Position numbers and translations under genes: made by a program. A model generated the notes under the pieces. That model did not search any database. It was not told where the DNA came from and worked only from the letters and a program-made list of their open reading frames with translations. Shown in pieces: positions 44,303 through 52,694 of a DNA stretch of 64,000 bases. The number at the start of each line of letters is the position of its first letter. Positions within the stretch are counted from its first letter, which is position 1. This DNA comes from Rhodococcus sp. BP22 (GTDB taxonomy: Bacteria; Actinomycetota; Actinomycetes; Mycobacteriales; Mycobacteriaceae): NCBI RefSeq assembly GCF_014281965.1, contig NZ_JACFTB010000003.1, positions 124,001 through 188,000 on the forward strand. The letters run 5' to 3'.

Positions 44303-45097
44303 ATGAAAGACGGCAATATTTCAGATCGATTTCAGGACAAGGTCGCCTTCGTCACCGGAGCGGGGTCGGGGATAGGTCGTGCGATCGCCTCGCGTTTGGT
44401 GGCAGAAGGTGCCCGCGTTGCTGGTGTGGACATCAACGCCGATGCGCTTGCAAATGTCGCAGAACTGCTTGGCCCCAATTTTGTCCCTATGACTGCCGAT
44501 GTGACCGATGAACGTGAAGTAGCGGAAACAGTAAAGACGACCGCAAGTGAACTCGGCGGTATGGACCTTGCCTTCCACGTGGCTGGTGCGGCGCGGAACG
44601 ATCGGATCGTTGACCTACAGGAAGACGACTGGAATTTCACCATTGACCTGGTGCAGAAGGCTGTTTTCCTGTGTACCAAACACGTCGCGCGAGTAATGAG
44701 AGAGCATGCGTGGCCCGGCTCGATCGTCAATGTCGCTTCAGTCAACTCTCGGATGCCGATGATTGGTGGCAGTGCCTACGCTACTGGCAAGGCTGGAGTT
44801 GAGATGTTCACCCGAAACGCGGCCCTTGAACTGGCAGAAGACGCGATCCGAGTCAACGCAGTCCTACCAGGGCTCGTCGACACGCCTCTTGTCTCTTCCG
44901 TGCTCCGCGACGAGTCGTTGGTGCGGGCATACTTGGAGCGAATACCCTTGGGATTCCCTGCTACACCAGAGTTGATCGCAGGACCGTGTCTTTACTTGGC
45001 GAGCGAGGACGCAGCGTATATCACCGGTGCAGCGCTGACGGTGGACGGCGGTTGGACGACCACGGGTTATCCGAACTTTCAACGCCAGTCGGAGTGA
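44303..45097 (+). CDS. Short-chain dehydrogenase/reductase
   Basis: This 264-residue classical SDR has the cofactor motif FVTGAGSGIGRAIA (about residues 16-29), an acidic residue after strand 2 (VAGVDINADAL) pointing to NAD(H), NVASVNSR with the catalytic serine, YATGKAG with Tyr-x3-Lys, and VDGGWTTTGYP at the end. It oxidises or reduces hydroxyl/keto groups of an unknown substrate. It is the last gene of the island, ending 30 bp before the right direct repeat. Confidence 0.92.
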   Translation: MKDGNISDRFQDKVAFVTGAGSGIGRAIASRLVAEGARVAGVDINADALANVAELLGPNFVPMTADVTDEREVAETVKTTASELGGMDLAFHVAGAARNDRIVDLQEDDWNFTIDLVQKAVFLCTKHVARVMREHAWPGSIVNVASVNSRMPMIGGSAYATGKAGVEMFTRNAALELAEDAIRVNAVLPGLVDTPLVSSVLRDESLVRAYLERIPLGFPATPELIAGPCLYLASEDAAYITGAALTVDGGWTTTGYPNFQRQSE

Positions 45098-45127
45098 CCG
45101 TTCTGTAGATTCCGCAGTCCGCCGAAA

Positions 45128-45172
45128 ATTTTCTCGCTTCACGCCAGAATTGACTGTCGGCGTGTCACTTGC
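45128..45172 (+). repeat. Right 45-bp direct repeat (att-like)
   Basis: This copy matches 34584-34628 at 43 of 45 positions. Here it encodes nothing: it is a displaced copy of the 3' end of the Rv0513-type gene, just before the small membrane protein gene at 45235. Confidence 0.9.
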
Positions 45173-45234
45173 ACCCCCTCTCTGTCCGTGTGAATAGCAT
45201 CACTCGGTATCATCCTCGAGTGATCGGATCCCAC

Positions 45235-45357
45235 ATGACGCAATCGGAAGTCCGCGAGGTCGAGCAGGAGCGCGGTAAGCCCTGGGCGCTTCTCGGTTTG
45301 CTGCTGGCAGTATCCGTTGCGGTATTCATCATGGCGCTCGGATTCAGTGCGGGTTGA
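45235..45357 (+). CDS. Small single-pass membrane protein (40 aa)
   Basis: The frame starts at ATG 45235 (MTQSEVREVEQERGKPW) and ends with one hydrophobic helix (ALLGLLLAVSVAVFIMALGF). It has the look of a small conserved actinobacterial membrane peptide, but I do not recognise it. Earlier in-frame starts run back into the direct repeat and are unlikely. Confidence 0.5.
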   Translation: MTQSEVREVEQERGKPWALLGLLLAVSVAVFIMALGFSAG

Positions 45358-45429
45358 CCTGTGGTTTTGTCTTCCGTGGCCGCCTGAGCTAGCGTGAAAT
45401 CCATCACAATCGGCGGTCAGAGGAGTCGT

Positions 45430-45588
45430 ATGCAGGTTCGGACCGAGGCCAGGCAAACTCCCCATGTCGATCGCACCGAGCGTGTGGATCACAGCATGCG
45501 GATGGAGTTGCTGTTGATCGGCCTCGTAGTGACCATGGGCATCCTCGCGGCGATCGCGATCGTCCTGCCCGCTGTCGTCAGTAGCTGA
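45430..45588 (+). CDS. Small single-pass membrane protein (52 aa)
   Basis: AGAGGAG lies five bases before the ATG at 45430. A charged N-terminal part precedes one membrane helix (ELLLIGLVVTMGILAAIAIV). The function is unknown. It lies between two other small membrane protein genes on the same strand, with short gaps that suggest an operon. Confidence 0.55.
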   Translation: MQVRTEARQTPHVDRTERVDHSMRMELLLIGLVVTMGILAAIAIVLPAVVSS

Positions 45589-45614
45589 CGCCTCCGACCC
45601 GGGGCGCTTGCACA

Positions 45615-46118
45615 GTGACATATGGACGCGAGGCCGGTTCGCCGTTGCCGGACATGGAATTGCTGTTCGGCGAAGAAGGCGCTCGCTGGCGGGCACTGCT
45701 GTGGGGGCCGCTGTTCTGCGTGCTGGTGTTGGTGATCGAACTCCTGACCGGCCCCGTTGTCCACTGGCTCGCTCTGGCGCTGTTTGCACTCATCCTGGTC
45801 GGGTTCACCTACGTACAGGTCAGTGCCGCGCGTAGGCATGTCAGCGTCGCGGTGACGCCTCAGCAACTACGGCAGGGGATCGAGACCCTCGACATCTCGG
45901 ACATAGACGAGGTGCTGCCTCCGATCGACTACTCCGATGGCGACTACGAACCGAAGAAGTGGGAGACAGCGCGAGTGCTCGGTGAATTACATTCGGTGCC
46001 ACGTCGACGCACCGCGATAGGTCTGCGGGTGAAAGGTGGGGCTCTCGTACAGGCATGGGCCAAGGACGACGACGCACTGCGGGCGGCACTCGAACATGCG
46101 CGAATCGAGTACTCGTGA
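45615..46118 (+). CDS. Membrane protein of unknown function
   Basis: This 167-residue protein has two membrane segments (ALLWGPLFCVLVLVIELL and ALALFALILVGFTYVQV) followed by a soluble part ending RRRTAIGLRVKGGALVQAWA, then KDDDALRAALEHA. The latter part resembles a PH-like domain, tentatively. It starts with GTG at 45615. The stop overlaps the next gene's GTG start (GTGA), so they are cotranslated. Confidence 0.65.
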   Translation: MTYGREAGSPLPDMELLFGEEGARWRALLWGPLFCVLVLVIELLTGPVVHWLALALFALILVGFTYVQVSAARRHVSVAVTPQQLRQGIETLDISDIDEVLPPIDYSDGDYEPKKWETARVLGELHSVPRRRTAIGLRVKGGALVQAWAKDDDALRAALEHARIEYS

Positions 46119-46363
46119 TCCGGGGAATCGCCGTCGCCGAGATCGTCTCCGCAGTCATGTTCGTGGCTCTTGCGATCCTGTGTTGGAACGCTGGTGTGAC
46201 CGAGACGCTGTTCGCTGCGGCCGGCAACGGTGGGCCCGAGTATGTCTCCACCCGTTATGCCGGGCCATGGATCGCGCTGGGTGCGGTGGGTGTCGTCATC
46301 GCAGGGTTGTTGCTGATCGATGGCGTTCGACGACTCCTCCAGCCACCTCCGCATACCCGGTAG
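46115..46363 (+). CDS. Small membrane protein (82 aa)
   Basis: The protein has two membrane segments (IVSAVMFVALAILCWNAGV and GPWIALGAVGVVIAGLLLI). The GTG start overlaps the previous stop by four bases. Its last codons overlap the CsoR operator, and csoR follows 15 bp later. The function is unknown. Confidence 0.6.
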   Translation: MIRGIAVAEIVSAVMFVALAILCWNAGVTETLFAAAGNGGPEYVSTRYAGPWIALGAVGVVIAGLLLIDGVRRLLQPPPHTR

Positions 46364-46369
46364 GGGTAT
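46353..46369. promoter_or_regulatory. CsoR-type operator
   Basis: ATACCC-GGTAG-GGGTAT is a perfect inverted repeat with the G/C tracts and TA ends typical of CsoR/RcnR binding sites. It lies 9 bp upstream of the csoR start, inside the end of the preceding gene. Confidence 0.75.
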
Positions 46370-46378
46370 GGTGGGCCT

Positions 46379-46660
46379 ATGAGCAGCTATGCCACTGAAC
46401 AAGACGACCTGCTGAAGAGGCTCAGGCGCATCGAGGGACAGGTTGCGGGCATTTCGCGGATGGTCACCGAGGATCGCTACTGCATCGACGTACTCACTCA
46501 GGTGTCTGCGGCAACGAAAGCGTTGCAGTCGGTATCGCTGAAATTGCTCGACGCGCACCTCGCCGGGTGCGTCGTCGAGGCGGCACGCAAAGGTGGCCCC
46601 GAGGCAGACGCCAAGGTCAAAGAAGCGTCCGACGCGATCGCGCGACTCGTCCGATCCTGA
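46379..46660 (+). CDS. csoR: Copper-sensing repressor CsoR
   Basis: This 93-residue all-helical protein of the metal-sensitive repressor family starts with EQDDLLKRLRRIEGQVAGIS and has the copper ligands Cys-His-Cys: C36 in DRYCIDVLTQ, then His and Cys in LLDAHLAGC. Copper binding releases it from its operator, which is visible just upstream. It is followed at once by a copper chaperone gene; no copper-exporting P-type ATPase is in the window. Confidence 0.92.
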   Translation: MSSYATEQDDLLKRLRRIEGQVAGISRMVTEDRYCIDVLTQVSAATKALQSVSLKLLDAHLAGCVVEAARKGGPEADAKVKEASDAIARLVRS

Positions 46661-46684
46661 TTCCCTGTCCAGAAAGGTGAAAAA

Positions 46685-46888
46685 GTGCAGAACAAGTACA
46701 TCGTCGAGGGAATGACCTGCCAGCATTGCGCCGCATCGGTCTCCGAGGAAATATCCGAGCTGGCAGGCGTGAGCGGCGTGGACGTCGACGTCGCCAGCGG
46801 TGAAGTTGTCGTCACGAGCGATCAGGACATCGACGCGGCTGCCATCGCTTCCGCGGTCACCGAAGCGGGATACACACTCGTGTCCTGA
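46685..46888 (+). CDS. Heavy-metal-associated domain copper chaperone (CopZ-like)
   Basis: This 67-residue HMA-domain protein has the metal motif GMTCQHC (Met-x-Cys-x2-Cys) at residues 9-15, and the fold ends VTEAGYTLVS. It shuttles copper(I) in the cytoplasm. The GTG at 46685 follows AAAGGTGAAAAA. It lies 24 bp after csoR in the same transcript, which fits CsoR control. Confidence 0.92.
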   Translation: MQNKYIVEGMTCQHCAASVSEEISELAGVSGVDVDVASGEVVVTSDQDIDAAAIASAVTEAGYTLVS

Positions 46889-46958
46889 TGAGAGAACGGC
46901 ACCTGATCGTGTACCCGAAAACGAATCGCCGCGTGGGCAGACCATCCGGCGCAATGCG

Positions 46959-48113
46959 ATGAACACACTGCTGTCCGGTTCCGGCATTCTCGTCTCGATC
47001 ATGGCGATTACTCTGGCCTGTTCCTCCGGATCGGTTGCCCGGGATGACAGCGGGGCACCTGCGCTGGATGTGACAACCGAACTGGACGGCCTGAGCAGGC
47101 CATGGGATGTGGTCGCGGCGCCCGACGGCGCAATACTGACCGGCGAACGGTCGGGCCGATTTTTAGTCGAGCGTGCGGACGGATCGGTGGCAGACCTCGA
47201 AGCCGATCTCGGCGATCTCTATGCCGAGGGTGAAACCGGTCTGATGGGAATCGAACTGGCACCGGATTTTTCCTCGTCCAGAACGTTGTACACCTGCCAA
47301 GGCGTCCTCGGCGAGGGCGCTGGAATGGACAGTTCAGGCGACCCGGAGGGAAACCGCATCGCCGTCGTTCGTTGGTCCGTCGACGCGGCCTGGACTGAAT
47401 TGACGCGGGTCGCGACCGTGCTCGACGGTATCCCGGTCGCCGGCAACGGCCGTCATGGCGGCTGCCGAATCCTGGCTGCAGAAGATGGTTCGCTGTTCGT
47501 GGGAACCGGGGACACTGCGAGCCCGACTGTCCCGCAGGATCGAACTTCACTGGGCGGCAAAGTGCTTCATATCGATGCCGACGGCTCGCCCGCCGCAGAC
47601 GCACCCGACCGCGTGTACACACTCGGACATCGCAACGTGCAGGGTCTGGCATTCGCGCCCGGCACCGACAGACTGTACGAGGTGGAGCAGGGCACGAGCC
47701 GGGACGACGAACTGAACCTCTTGGTTCCCGGCGGGAACTACGGATACAAGCCGGATCGCGAGCCGGGAATCTACGACGAGTCGGTGGAGATGACCGACTC
47801 CGATCGCGTGCCGGGTGCACGCGCTGCGGTCTGGAGTTCCGGATCACCGACGATTGCGACGCCAGGGCTGGCATTCGCCGATGGCGCAGCGTGGGGTGAG
47901 TGGAACGGCGCAGCTGTCGTCTCGAGTCAACAGGGCCAGAAGCTGGTTTTTCTGAAGCTGACGGACGACGGTACTGGGGTCGCTCAGCATGCCGTTGCGC
48001 TCGAGAACGAGTACGGCAGGCTCCGTTCGGTCACGAGCCTGCCCGACGGTTCGCTTCTGGTTACCACCGACAACGGCTCGGATGACAAGGTGCTGCGCAT
48101 ATCTCCTCGATGA
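46959..48113 (+). CDS. PQQ-dependent sugar dehydrogenase-like lipoprotein (GDSH family)
   Basis: This 384-residue beta-propeller protein has a lipoprotein signal (GILVSIMAITLAC) and the glucose/sorbosone dehydrogenase pattern: LSRPWDVVAAPDGAILTGER, GETGLMGIELAPDF, NGRHGGCRILAAEDGSLFVG, YTLGHRNVQGLAFAPG and SSGSPTIATPGLAF. Such proteins oxidise sugars outside the membrane; PQQ binding is not shown. The ATG at 46959 is chosen because the signal peptide begins there. It is followed by a strong bidirectional hairpin. Confidence 0.85.
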   Translation: MNTLLSGSGILVSIMAITLACSSGSVARDDSGAPALDVTTELDGLSRPWDVVAAPDGAILTGERSGRFLVERADGSVADLEADLGDLYAEGETGLMGIELAPDFSSSRTLYTCQGVLGEGAGMDSSGDPEGNRIAVVRWSVDAAWTELTRVATVLDGIPVAGNGRHGGCRILAAEDGSLFVGTGDTASPTVPQDRTSLGGKVLHIDADGSPAADAPDRVYTLGHRNVQGLAFAPGTDRLYEVEQGTSRDDELNLLVPGGNYGYKPDREPGIYDESVEMTDSDRVPGARAAVWSSGSPTIATPGLAFADGAAWGEWNGAAVVSSQQGQKLVFLKLTDDGTGVAQHAVALENEYGRLRSVTSLPDGSLLVTTDNGSDDKVLRISPR

Positions 48114-48128
48114 TGCCCATATGCCCTC

Positions 48129-48175
48129 CATAAGTCGGGGACCATCACGCAACCGGCGATGGTCCCCGACTTATG
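48129..48175. terminator. Perfect 18-bp-arm bidirectional terminator
   Basis: CATAAGTCGGGGACCATC (48129-48146) pairs perfectly with GATGGTCCCCGACTTATG (48158-48175) around an 11-base loop. It lies between the convergent sugar dehydrogenase and acyl-CoA oxidase genes. Confidence 0.9.
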
Positions 48176-48181
48176 GCGGCG

Positions 48182-50155
48182 TCAGACTGCGTGAGCCTTG
48201 CTCGGATGATCTGCGGACTCCTCGTCGCTTCCCGCGCCCGGATGACCGAGCATGGCGGCGCCGAGGAGTCCTTCCGGCACGCCGAAGCCCTCGACCAGCT
48301 CGAGTGCGTGCGGACGCAGCGAGCGGCACCGCTCGTTGATCCCGCGGGTGACGGCCTTCGATCGCTCCGTCGAGAGATAGCGGTGCTCGACGAACCAGGC
48401 TTTGTCCTCCTCGATGACGGAGAGTGCATAGAGATCGCACACCTGCTCGAGGATCTTCTTGGCTGCTTCGTCTTCACACGAGTTGATACCGGCGCAGAAC
48501 GCTTCGAGAACGATCCGATCGATGTGTGCGCGCGCTGCGTGCAACACATGGTCCTGGACGGAGTTGAATGCGTCGAACGCACTCATTTCCTTCGAGTTCT
48601 TCTGCAGGCGCCGTGCGACCGTCGAGAGAAGATAGTTCTCGCGATCCTCGAACATGCCTACCTGCGTGCCGCGATTGAACAGCGATCCCTCTTCCTCGTT
48701 GTCTTGGCGAGTGTCGAGGATGGTCTGGATGATCGTCTGTGCTGCAGTGCGTTTGATCACGCGATCGCCGGCGAACTCCGCGGCGAAGCGAACCCACTCG
48801 ACCGGGCTCATGCTCTTCACGTCGTCGGCATAGGCGGTGAGTAGCTCTTTCGCGACGAGCTGCGTCAACACGTGATTGTCACCCTCGAACGTGGTGAACA
48901 CATCGGTGTCCGCTTTGAGCGAGATGAGTCGATTCTCGGCCAGATAGCCTGCGCCACCGCAGGCTTCGCGCGCTTCCTGAATTGCGGCGGTCGCGTGCCA
49001 GGTGTTCGCCGCTTTCAACCCCGCTGCGCGGGACTCCAACTCGCGCTGCTCCTCTGGATCCGGGTCGTCACTCGTCTGAAGCTCGTGCATCTTTGCCACG
49101 AGCTCGTTCTGAGCGAATTGCAACGCGTAGGACTTGGCGATCAGTGGGAACAGTCGACGTTGATGCACCAGGTAGTCCATGATGAGGACTTCTTCTTCGG
49201 AATCCGGTGCCGTGAACTGCCTGCGCTGCAGGGCATATTGCGTCGCGATAGCCAGGGCGACGCGAGCAGCTGCGGCCGCGCTGCCACCGACTGTGACGCG
49301 ACCACGAATCAACGTACCGAGCATGGTGAAAAAGCGTCGACTCGAATTCTCGATCGGTGAGGAGTACGTGCCGTCCGCGGCGACGTCGGCGTACTTGTTG
49401 AGCAGGTTGTCGCGCGGAATGCGGACGTGGTCGAACATGATGCGTCCGTTGTCGACTCCGGGGAGTCCGCCCTTGTATTGGCAGTCGCTCGTCGTAACTC
49501 CGGGGAGGTCTGCGCCGTCGGAGTCACGCAACGGAACGAAGAAGCAGTGGACTCCGTGTCCTTCCGGTTCCTCGCCCGGTCCTGCTGTGATCAACTGTGC
49601 GAATACTGCTGCGACGGTAGCAGTTTCGGCTGCGCCGCCGATGTAGTCCTTGCGTGAGGACGGCGTGGGGGAGTGCACGACGAATTCGCCGGTATCGGCG
49701 TCGTACGTCGCGGTGGTCTCGAGAGCCTGCACGTCGCTGCCGTGGCCGGTCTCCGTCATCGCAAAACAGCCGAGAAGGTCGAGGTCGATGAGGGGCCGCA
49801 CGTAGGCCTCGTGATGGCGTTCGGTGCCGAGGTTTTCGATGGCTCCGCCGAACAGTCCCCATTGCACTCCGGCTTTGACCATCAGTGAGAGGTCCGACAT
49901 GGCGAGCATCTCGATCATCGTCACGGCCCCGCCGACGTCTCCGCCGCCGCCGTGTTCCTTCTTGAAACCGTCTTCGGCTACGCCGTTTCGAGCAAGTAGC
50001 TTCATTTGTTCCAAAGCTTTGGTGCGGGCGATCACGGTGTTCGGGGTGTAGTGCGGACGGAACTCATCTCGAACGAGTTGCCTGCGTGCCTCGTTCTTCA
50101 CATCACGCCAGCGGCCGTCCAATGTGTTGCGAAGGTGCTCAGAAGTGGTTGCCAT
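48182..50155 (-). CDS. Acyl-CoA oxidase/dehydrogenase family protein
   Basis: This 657-residue flavoprotein has the acyl-CoA dehydrogenase fold with the extra C-terminal domain of peroxisomal-type acyl-CoA oxidases. FAMTETGHGSDVQALETTA contacts FAD, and the catalytic glutamate is in QEAREACGGAGYLAENR, followed by DTDVFTTFEGDNHVLTQL. It introduces the first double bond in beta-oxidation and passes electrons to oxygen or a partner. No other beta-oxidation gene is adjacent. Confidence 0.93.
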   Translation of the reverse strand: MATTSEHLRNTLDGRWRDVKNEARRQLVRDEFRPHYTPNTVIARTKALEQMKLLARNGVAEDGFKKEHGGGGDVGGAVTMIEMLAMSDLSLMVKAGVQWGLFGGAIENLGTERHHEAYVRPLIDLDLLGCFAMTETGHGSDVQALETTATYDADTGEFVVHSPTPSSRKDYIGGAAETATVAAVFAQLITAGPGEEPEGHGVHCFFVPLRDSDGADLPGVTTSDCQYKGGLPGVDNGRIMFDHVRIPRDNLLNKYADVAADGTYSSPIENSSRRFFTMLGTLIRGRVTVGGSAAAAARVALAIATQYALQRRQFTAPDSEEEVLIMDYLVHQRRLFPLIAKSYALQFAQNELVAKMHELQTSDDPDPEEQRELESRAAGLKAANTWHATAAIQEAREACGGAGYLAENRLISLKADTDVFTTFEGDNHVLTQLVAKELLTAYADDVKSMSPVEWVRFAAEFAGDRVIKRTAAQTIIQTILDTRQDNEEEGSLFNRGTQVGMFEDRENYLLSTVARRLQKNSKEMSAFDAFNSVQDHVLHAARAHIDRIVLEAFCAGINSCEDEAAKKILEQVCDLYALSVIEEDKAWFVEHRYLSTERSKAVTRGINERCRSLRPHALELVEGFGVPEGLLGAAMLGHPGAGSDEESADHPSKAHAV

Positions 50156-50269
50156 ACTCGACGGTAACCTTTCGGCCGCCGCGCCGGGAGTGAAGGGTCA
50201 GGAAGGCCACAGATAATTTCGGCCGCACCGCAGAACCTCCCGCATCCATCGATCCTTTAGTGTCGGCGC

Positions 50270-51538
50270 ATCGATACCTCACAGATTCTGCGAACCGATG
50301 CCGCGCACGTCTGGCACCCGTACGGCGGCTTTCCCGCCTCGACCGCACCACTTGTCGTGGAGAGTGCAGCCGGCGTCCGGTTGCGACTGAGCGACGGCCG
50401 CGAGTTGGTCGACGGCATGAGCTCGTGGTGGGCGGCCGTGCACGGATATCGCCATCCGGTGCTCGACGCGGCGGTGCTGGACCAGCTGGGCAAGATGAGT
50501 CACGTCATGTTCGGCGGACTTACCCACGAACCGGCCGCTCGGCTCGCGGAACTTCTGGTGTCGATCACCCCGGATGGCCTCGACAAGGTGTTCTTCGCCG
50601 ATTCCGGGTCGGTCTCGGTCGAGGTCGCGGTCAAGATGTGTATTCAGTTCTGGCGCAGTCGCGGTCTGCCCCGCAAGAGCAGATTGTTGACCTGGCGCGG
50701 CGGTTATCACGGAGACACGTTCGCGCCGATGAGCATTTGCGATCCCGACGGCGGGATGCACACGCTGTGGACCGACGTGCTCAACGCCCAGATCTTCGCC
50801 CCCGTTCCTCCGAGTGAATTCGATCCGGACTACGTCGCACTGTTCGAGAAGATTCTCGCGAGCAACGCAGGCGAGATCGCGGCGATCGTCGTCGAACCGG
50901 TAGTGCAGGGTGCGGGCGGGATGCGGTTTCACGATCCGCGCTATCTCGCCGAGTTGCGTCGGATGGCCGACGACCACGATGTCTTGCTGGTGTTCGACGA
51001 GATCGCCACTGGTTTCGGTCGAACCGGTGCACTCTTCGCGGCCGAACACGCGGGCGTTGCCCCGGACGTCATGTGCGTCGGTAAGGCTTTGACCGGCGGG
51101 TACATGACTCTGGCAGCTACCTTGTGCACTTCGGAGGTCGCGGAGGTCATCAGTGCAGGGGAGGCCGGTGGCTTGATGCACGGCCCGACGTTCATGGCGA
51201 ATCCGTTGGCGTGTGCGGTTGCGGTTGCTGCCGTCGAGTTACTTCTCGCCCGAGAGTGGCGTACGGAGGTTGCTGCACTCGAATCGGGCCTGCGCTCGGG
51301 TTTGGCGCCGGCGCAGGCACTGTCCGGTGTTGCGGACGTCCGAGTGCGAGGTGGGATCGGGGTGATCGAGATGAAGGAACCCGTCGACATGCAGCTCGCG
51401 ACGGATACGGCTGTGGCTCATGGTGTGTGGCTTCGTCCGTTCGGCAGGCTGGTCTATGCCATGCCGCCGTACGTGTGCGAGAAGCAGGACGTGGAGCGCA
51501 TCGCGACGGCAATGGTGGCTATCGCCTCAGCAACTTGA
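50270..51538 (+). CDS. bioA: Adenosylmethionine-8-amino-7-oxononanoate aminotransferase (no canonical start codon)
   Basis: BioA makes 7,8-diaminopelargonic acid in biotin synthesis. The conserved N-terminal motif [10 protein letters not shown] is encoded at about 50306-50335, upstream of the first usual start codon in this frame (GTG 50357). The frame is blocked by a TAG at 50258, and between them only ATC 50270, ATT 50285 and CTG 50288 could serve. I mark the start at ATC 50270, where homology begins; a base error or nonstandard start is equally possible. The PLP lysine is in [11 protein letters not shown]. Apart from this the 422 codons are full length. Confidence 0.8.
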   Translation: MDTSQILRTDAAHVWHPYGGFPASTAPLVVESAAGVRLRLSDGRELVDGMSSWWAAVHGYRHPVLDAAVLDQLGKMSHVMFGGLTHEPAARLAELLVSITPDGLDKVFFADSGSVSVEVAVKMCIQFWRSRGLPRKSRLLTWRGGYHGDTFAPMSICDPDGGMHTLWTDVLNAQIFAPVPPSEFDPDYVALFEKILASNAGEIAAIVVEPVVQGAGGMRFHDPRYLAELRRMADDHDVLLVFDEIATGFGRTGALFAAEHAGVAPDVMCVGKALTGGYMTLAATLCTSEVAEVISAGEAGGLMHGPTFMANPLACAVAVAAVELLLAREWRTEVAALESGLRSGLAPAQALSGVADVRVRGGIGVIEMKEPVDMQLATDTAVAHGVWLRPFGRLVYAMPPYVCEKQDVERIATAMVAIASAT

Positions 51539-51550
51539 ACACTGTTCAAG
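51534..51550. promoter_or_regulatory. BioQ-type operator between bioA and bioF
   Basis: CTTGAAC-ACT-GTTCAAG is a perfect 17-bp palindrome and fits the actinobacterial BioQ pattern TGAAC-N3-GTT-C. It overlaps the bioA stop codon and is followed by TATGGT, a possible -10 box for a leaderless bioF start. Confidence 0.65.
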
Positions 51551-51563
51551 TATGGTGTCTCGA

Positions 51564-52694
51564 GTGAGCACACTCGACTGGCTGACCGAAGCGGCGAACA
51601 CCCGCCGAACGCTCGGGCTACATCGCACGCCGAACGTACGCCGTCGAGGCGACTCGGTCATCGATCTCGCGTCGAACGACTACCTCGGCCTGGTTCGCCA
51701 CCCCGAAGTTGTCGAAGCATCCTGCGCTGCCGTGCGTGATTGGGGCACCGGCTCGACCGGATCGAGGCTTGTCACCGGGACGACGACGCTGCACTGTGAG
51801 CTCGAATCCGAACTCGCAGCCTTCGTCGGCGCGCAATCGGGGCTGGTGTTCTCCTCGGGATATACCGCGAATCTTGCTGTGGTGTCGGCACTTTCGGGGC
51901 GTGGCGCACTCGTGATGTCCGACTCGGCCTCCCACGCTTCGCTCGTCGATGCCTGCAGGCTCTCGCGCGCTCGAATCGAGGTATTCGACCGAGCGGACCT
52001 CGGCGCAGTCGAGCGGACGCTGCAGACGAGGCAGGAAGAGCGAGCACTCCTGGTCACCGACTCGGTGTTCAGCGCCGACGGCGATCTCGCGCCGCTGACC
52101 GAACTACATGCACTGTGCCGCAAGTACTCCGCTCTGATGATCGTCGACGAAGCACACGGCCTGGGAGTCCGAGGAGCCGGCGGACGTGGCCTGGTGCACG
52201 AACTCGGTCTTCACGGCCTGCCGGACCTGGTGATCACCGCGACGCTGTCCAAGGCGCTCGCCTCCCAAGGAGGGGTGGTACTGGGCCCGCCCGCAGTGCG
52301 GGAGCACCTCGTCGACGTCGCAAGGCCGTTCATCTTCGACACCGCACTCGCGCCGGCGGCCGTCGCGGCAGCTCGAGCCGCTCTCGCAGTACTCGTGCGC
52401 GAACCTGCGCGCGCAGTCGCAGTGCGCGAGCGGGCGCAGGATTTGGCCGACATCGTCGGAGTGACGGAACCGCAATCGGCCGTCGTGTCGGTCGTGCTCG
52501 GAGATGCGATCGAAGCCTATGAAGCCGCGCAGTACGCCCGCCGACAAGGCGTGCACGTCGGCTGCTTTCGTCCACCGTCCGTCCCCGAGGGCACCTCGCG
52601 GTTGCGACTCACCGCACGGGCCACGCTGACCGAGGACGATCTCACCGTCGTTCGCGAAGTATTGGGATCCGTGCTGAACCGATCACTACTGTGA
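51564..52694 (+). CDS. bioF: 8-Amino-7-oxononanoate synthase
   Basis: This PLP enzyme condenses pimeloyl-CoA or -ACP with alanine. The 376-residue form starts at GTG 51564 ([12 protein letters not shown]); an in-frame ATG at 51552 is an alternative and would overlap the likely -10 box. [45 protein letters not shown] and the PLP lysine in [14 protein letters not shown] are all present. It follows bioA with an operator in the gap and overlaps bioD by four bases. Confidence 0.93.
   Translation: MSTLDWLTEAANTRRTLGLHRTPNVRRRGDSVIDLASNDYLGLVRHPEVVEASCAAVRDWGTGSTGSRLVTGTTTLHCELESELAAFVGAQSGLVFSSGYTANLAVVSALSGRGALVMSDSASHASLVDACRLSRARIEVFDRADLGAVERTLQTRQEERALLVTDSVFSADGDLAPLTELHALCRKYSALMIVDEAHGLGVRGAGGRGLVHELGLHGLPDLVITATLSKALASQGGVVLGPPAVREHLVDVARPFIFDTALAPAAVAAARAALAVLVREPARAVAVRERAQDLADIVGVTEPQSAVVSVVLGDAIEAYEAAQYARRQGVHVGCFRPPSVPEGTSRLRLTARATLTEDDLTVVREVLGSVLNRSLL

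Larger units (their letters stand above)
34584..45172. mobile_element. Accessory block 2: 10.5-kb island bounded by 45-bp direct repeats
   Basis: The block between the two repeats contains eight genes that are not part of the conserved mycobacterial order, three of which form a plausible oxidation chain. It interrupts the order right after hemB and the Rv0513-type gene. No integrase, recombinase or transposase gene is visible inside it, so the mobility functions have been lost or acted in trans. Codon use in the substrate-binding protein and SDR genes looks less GC-rich than in the neighbouring hem genes; this is a visual impression. Confidence 0.7.
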
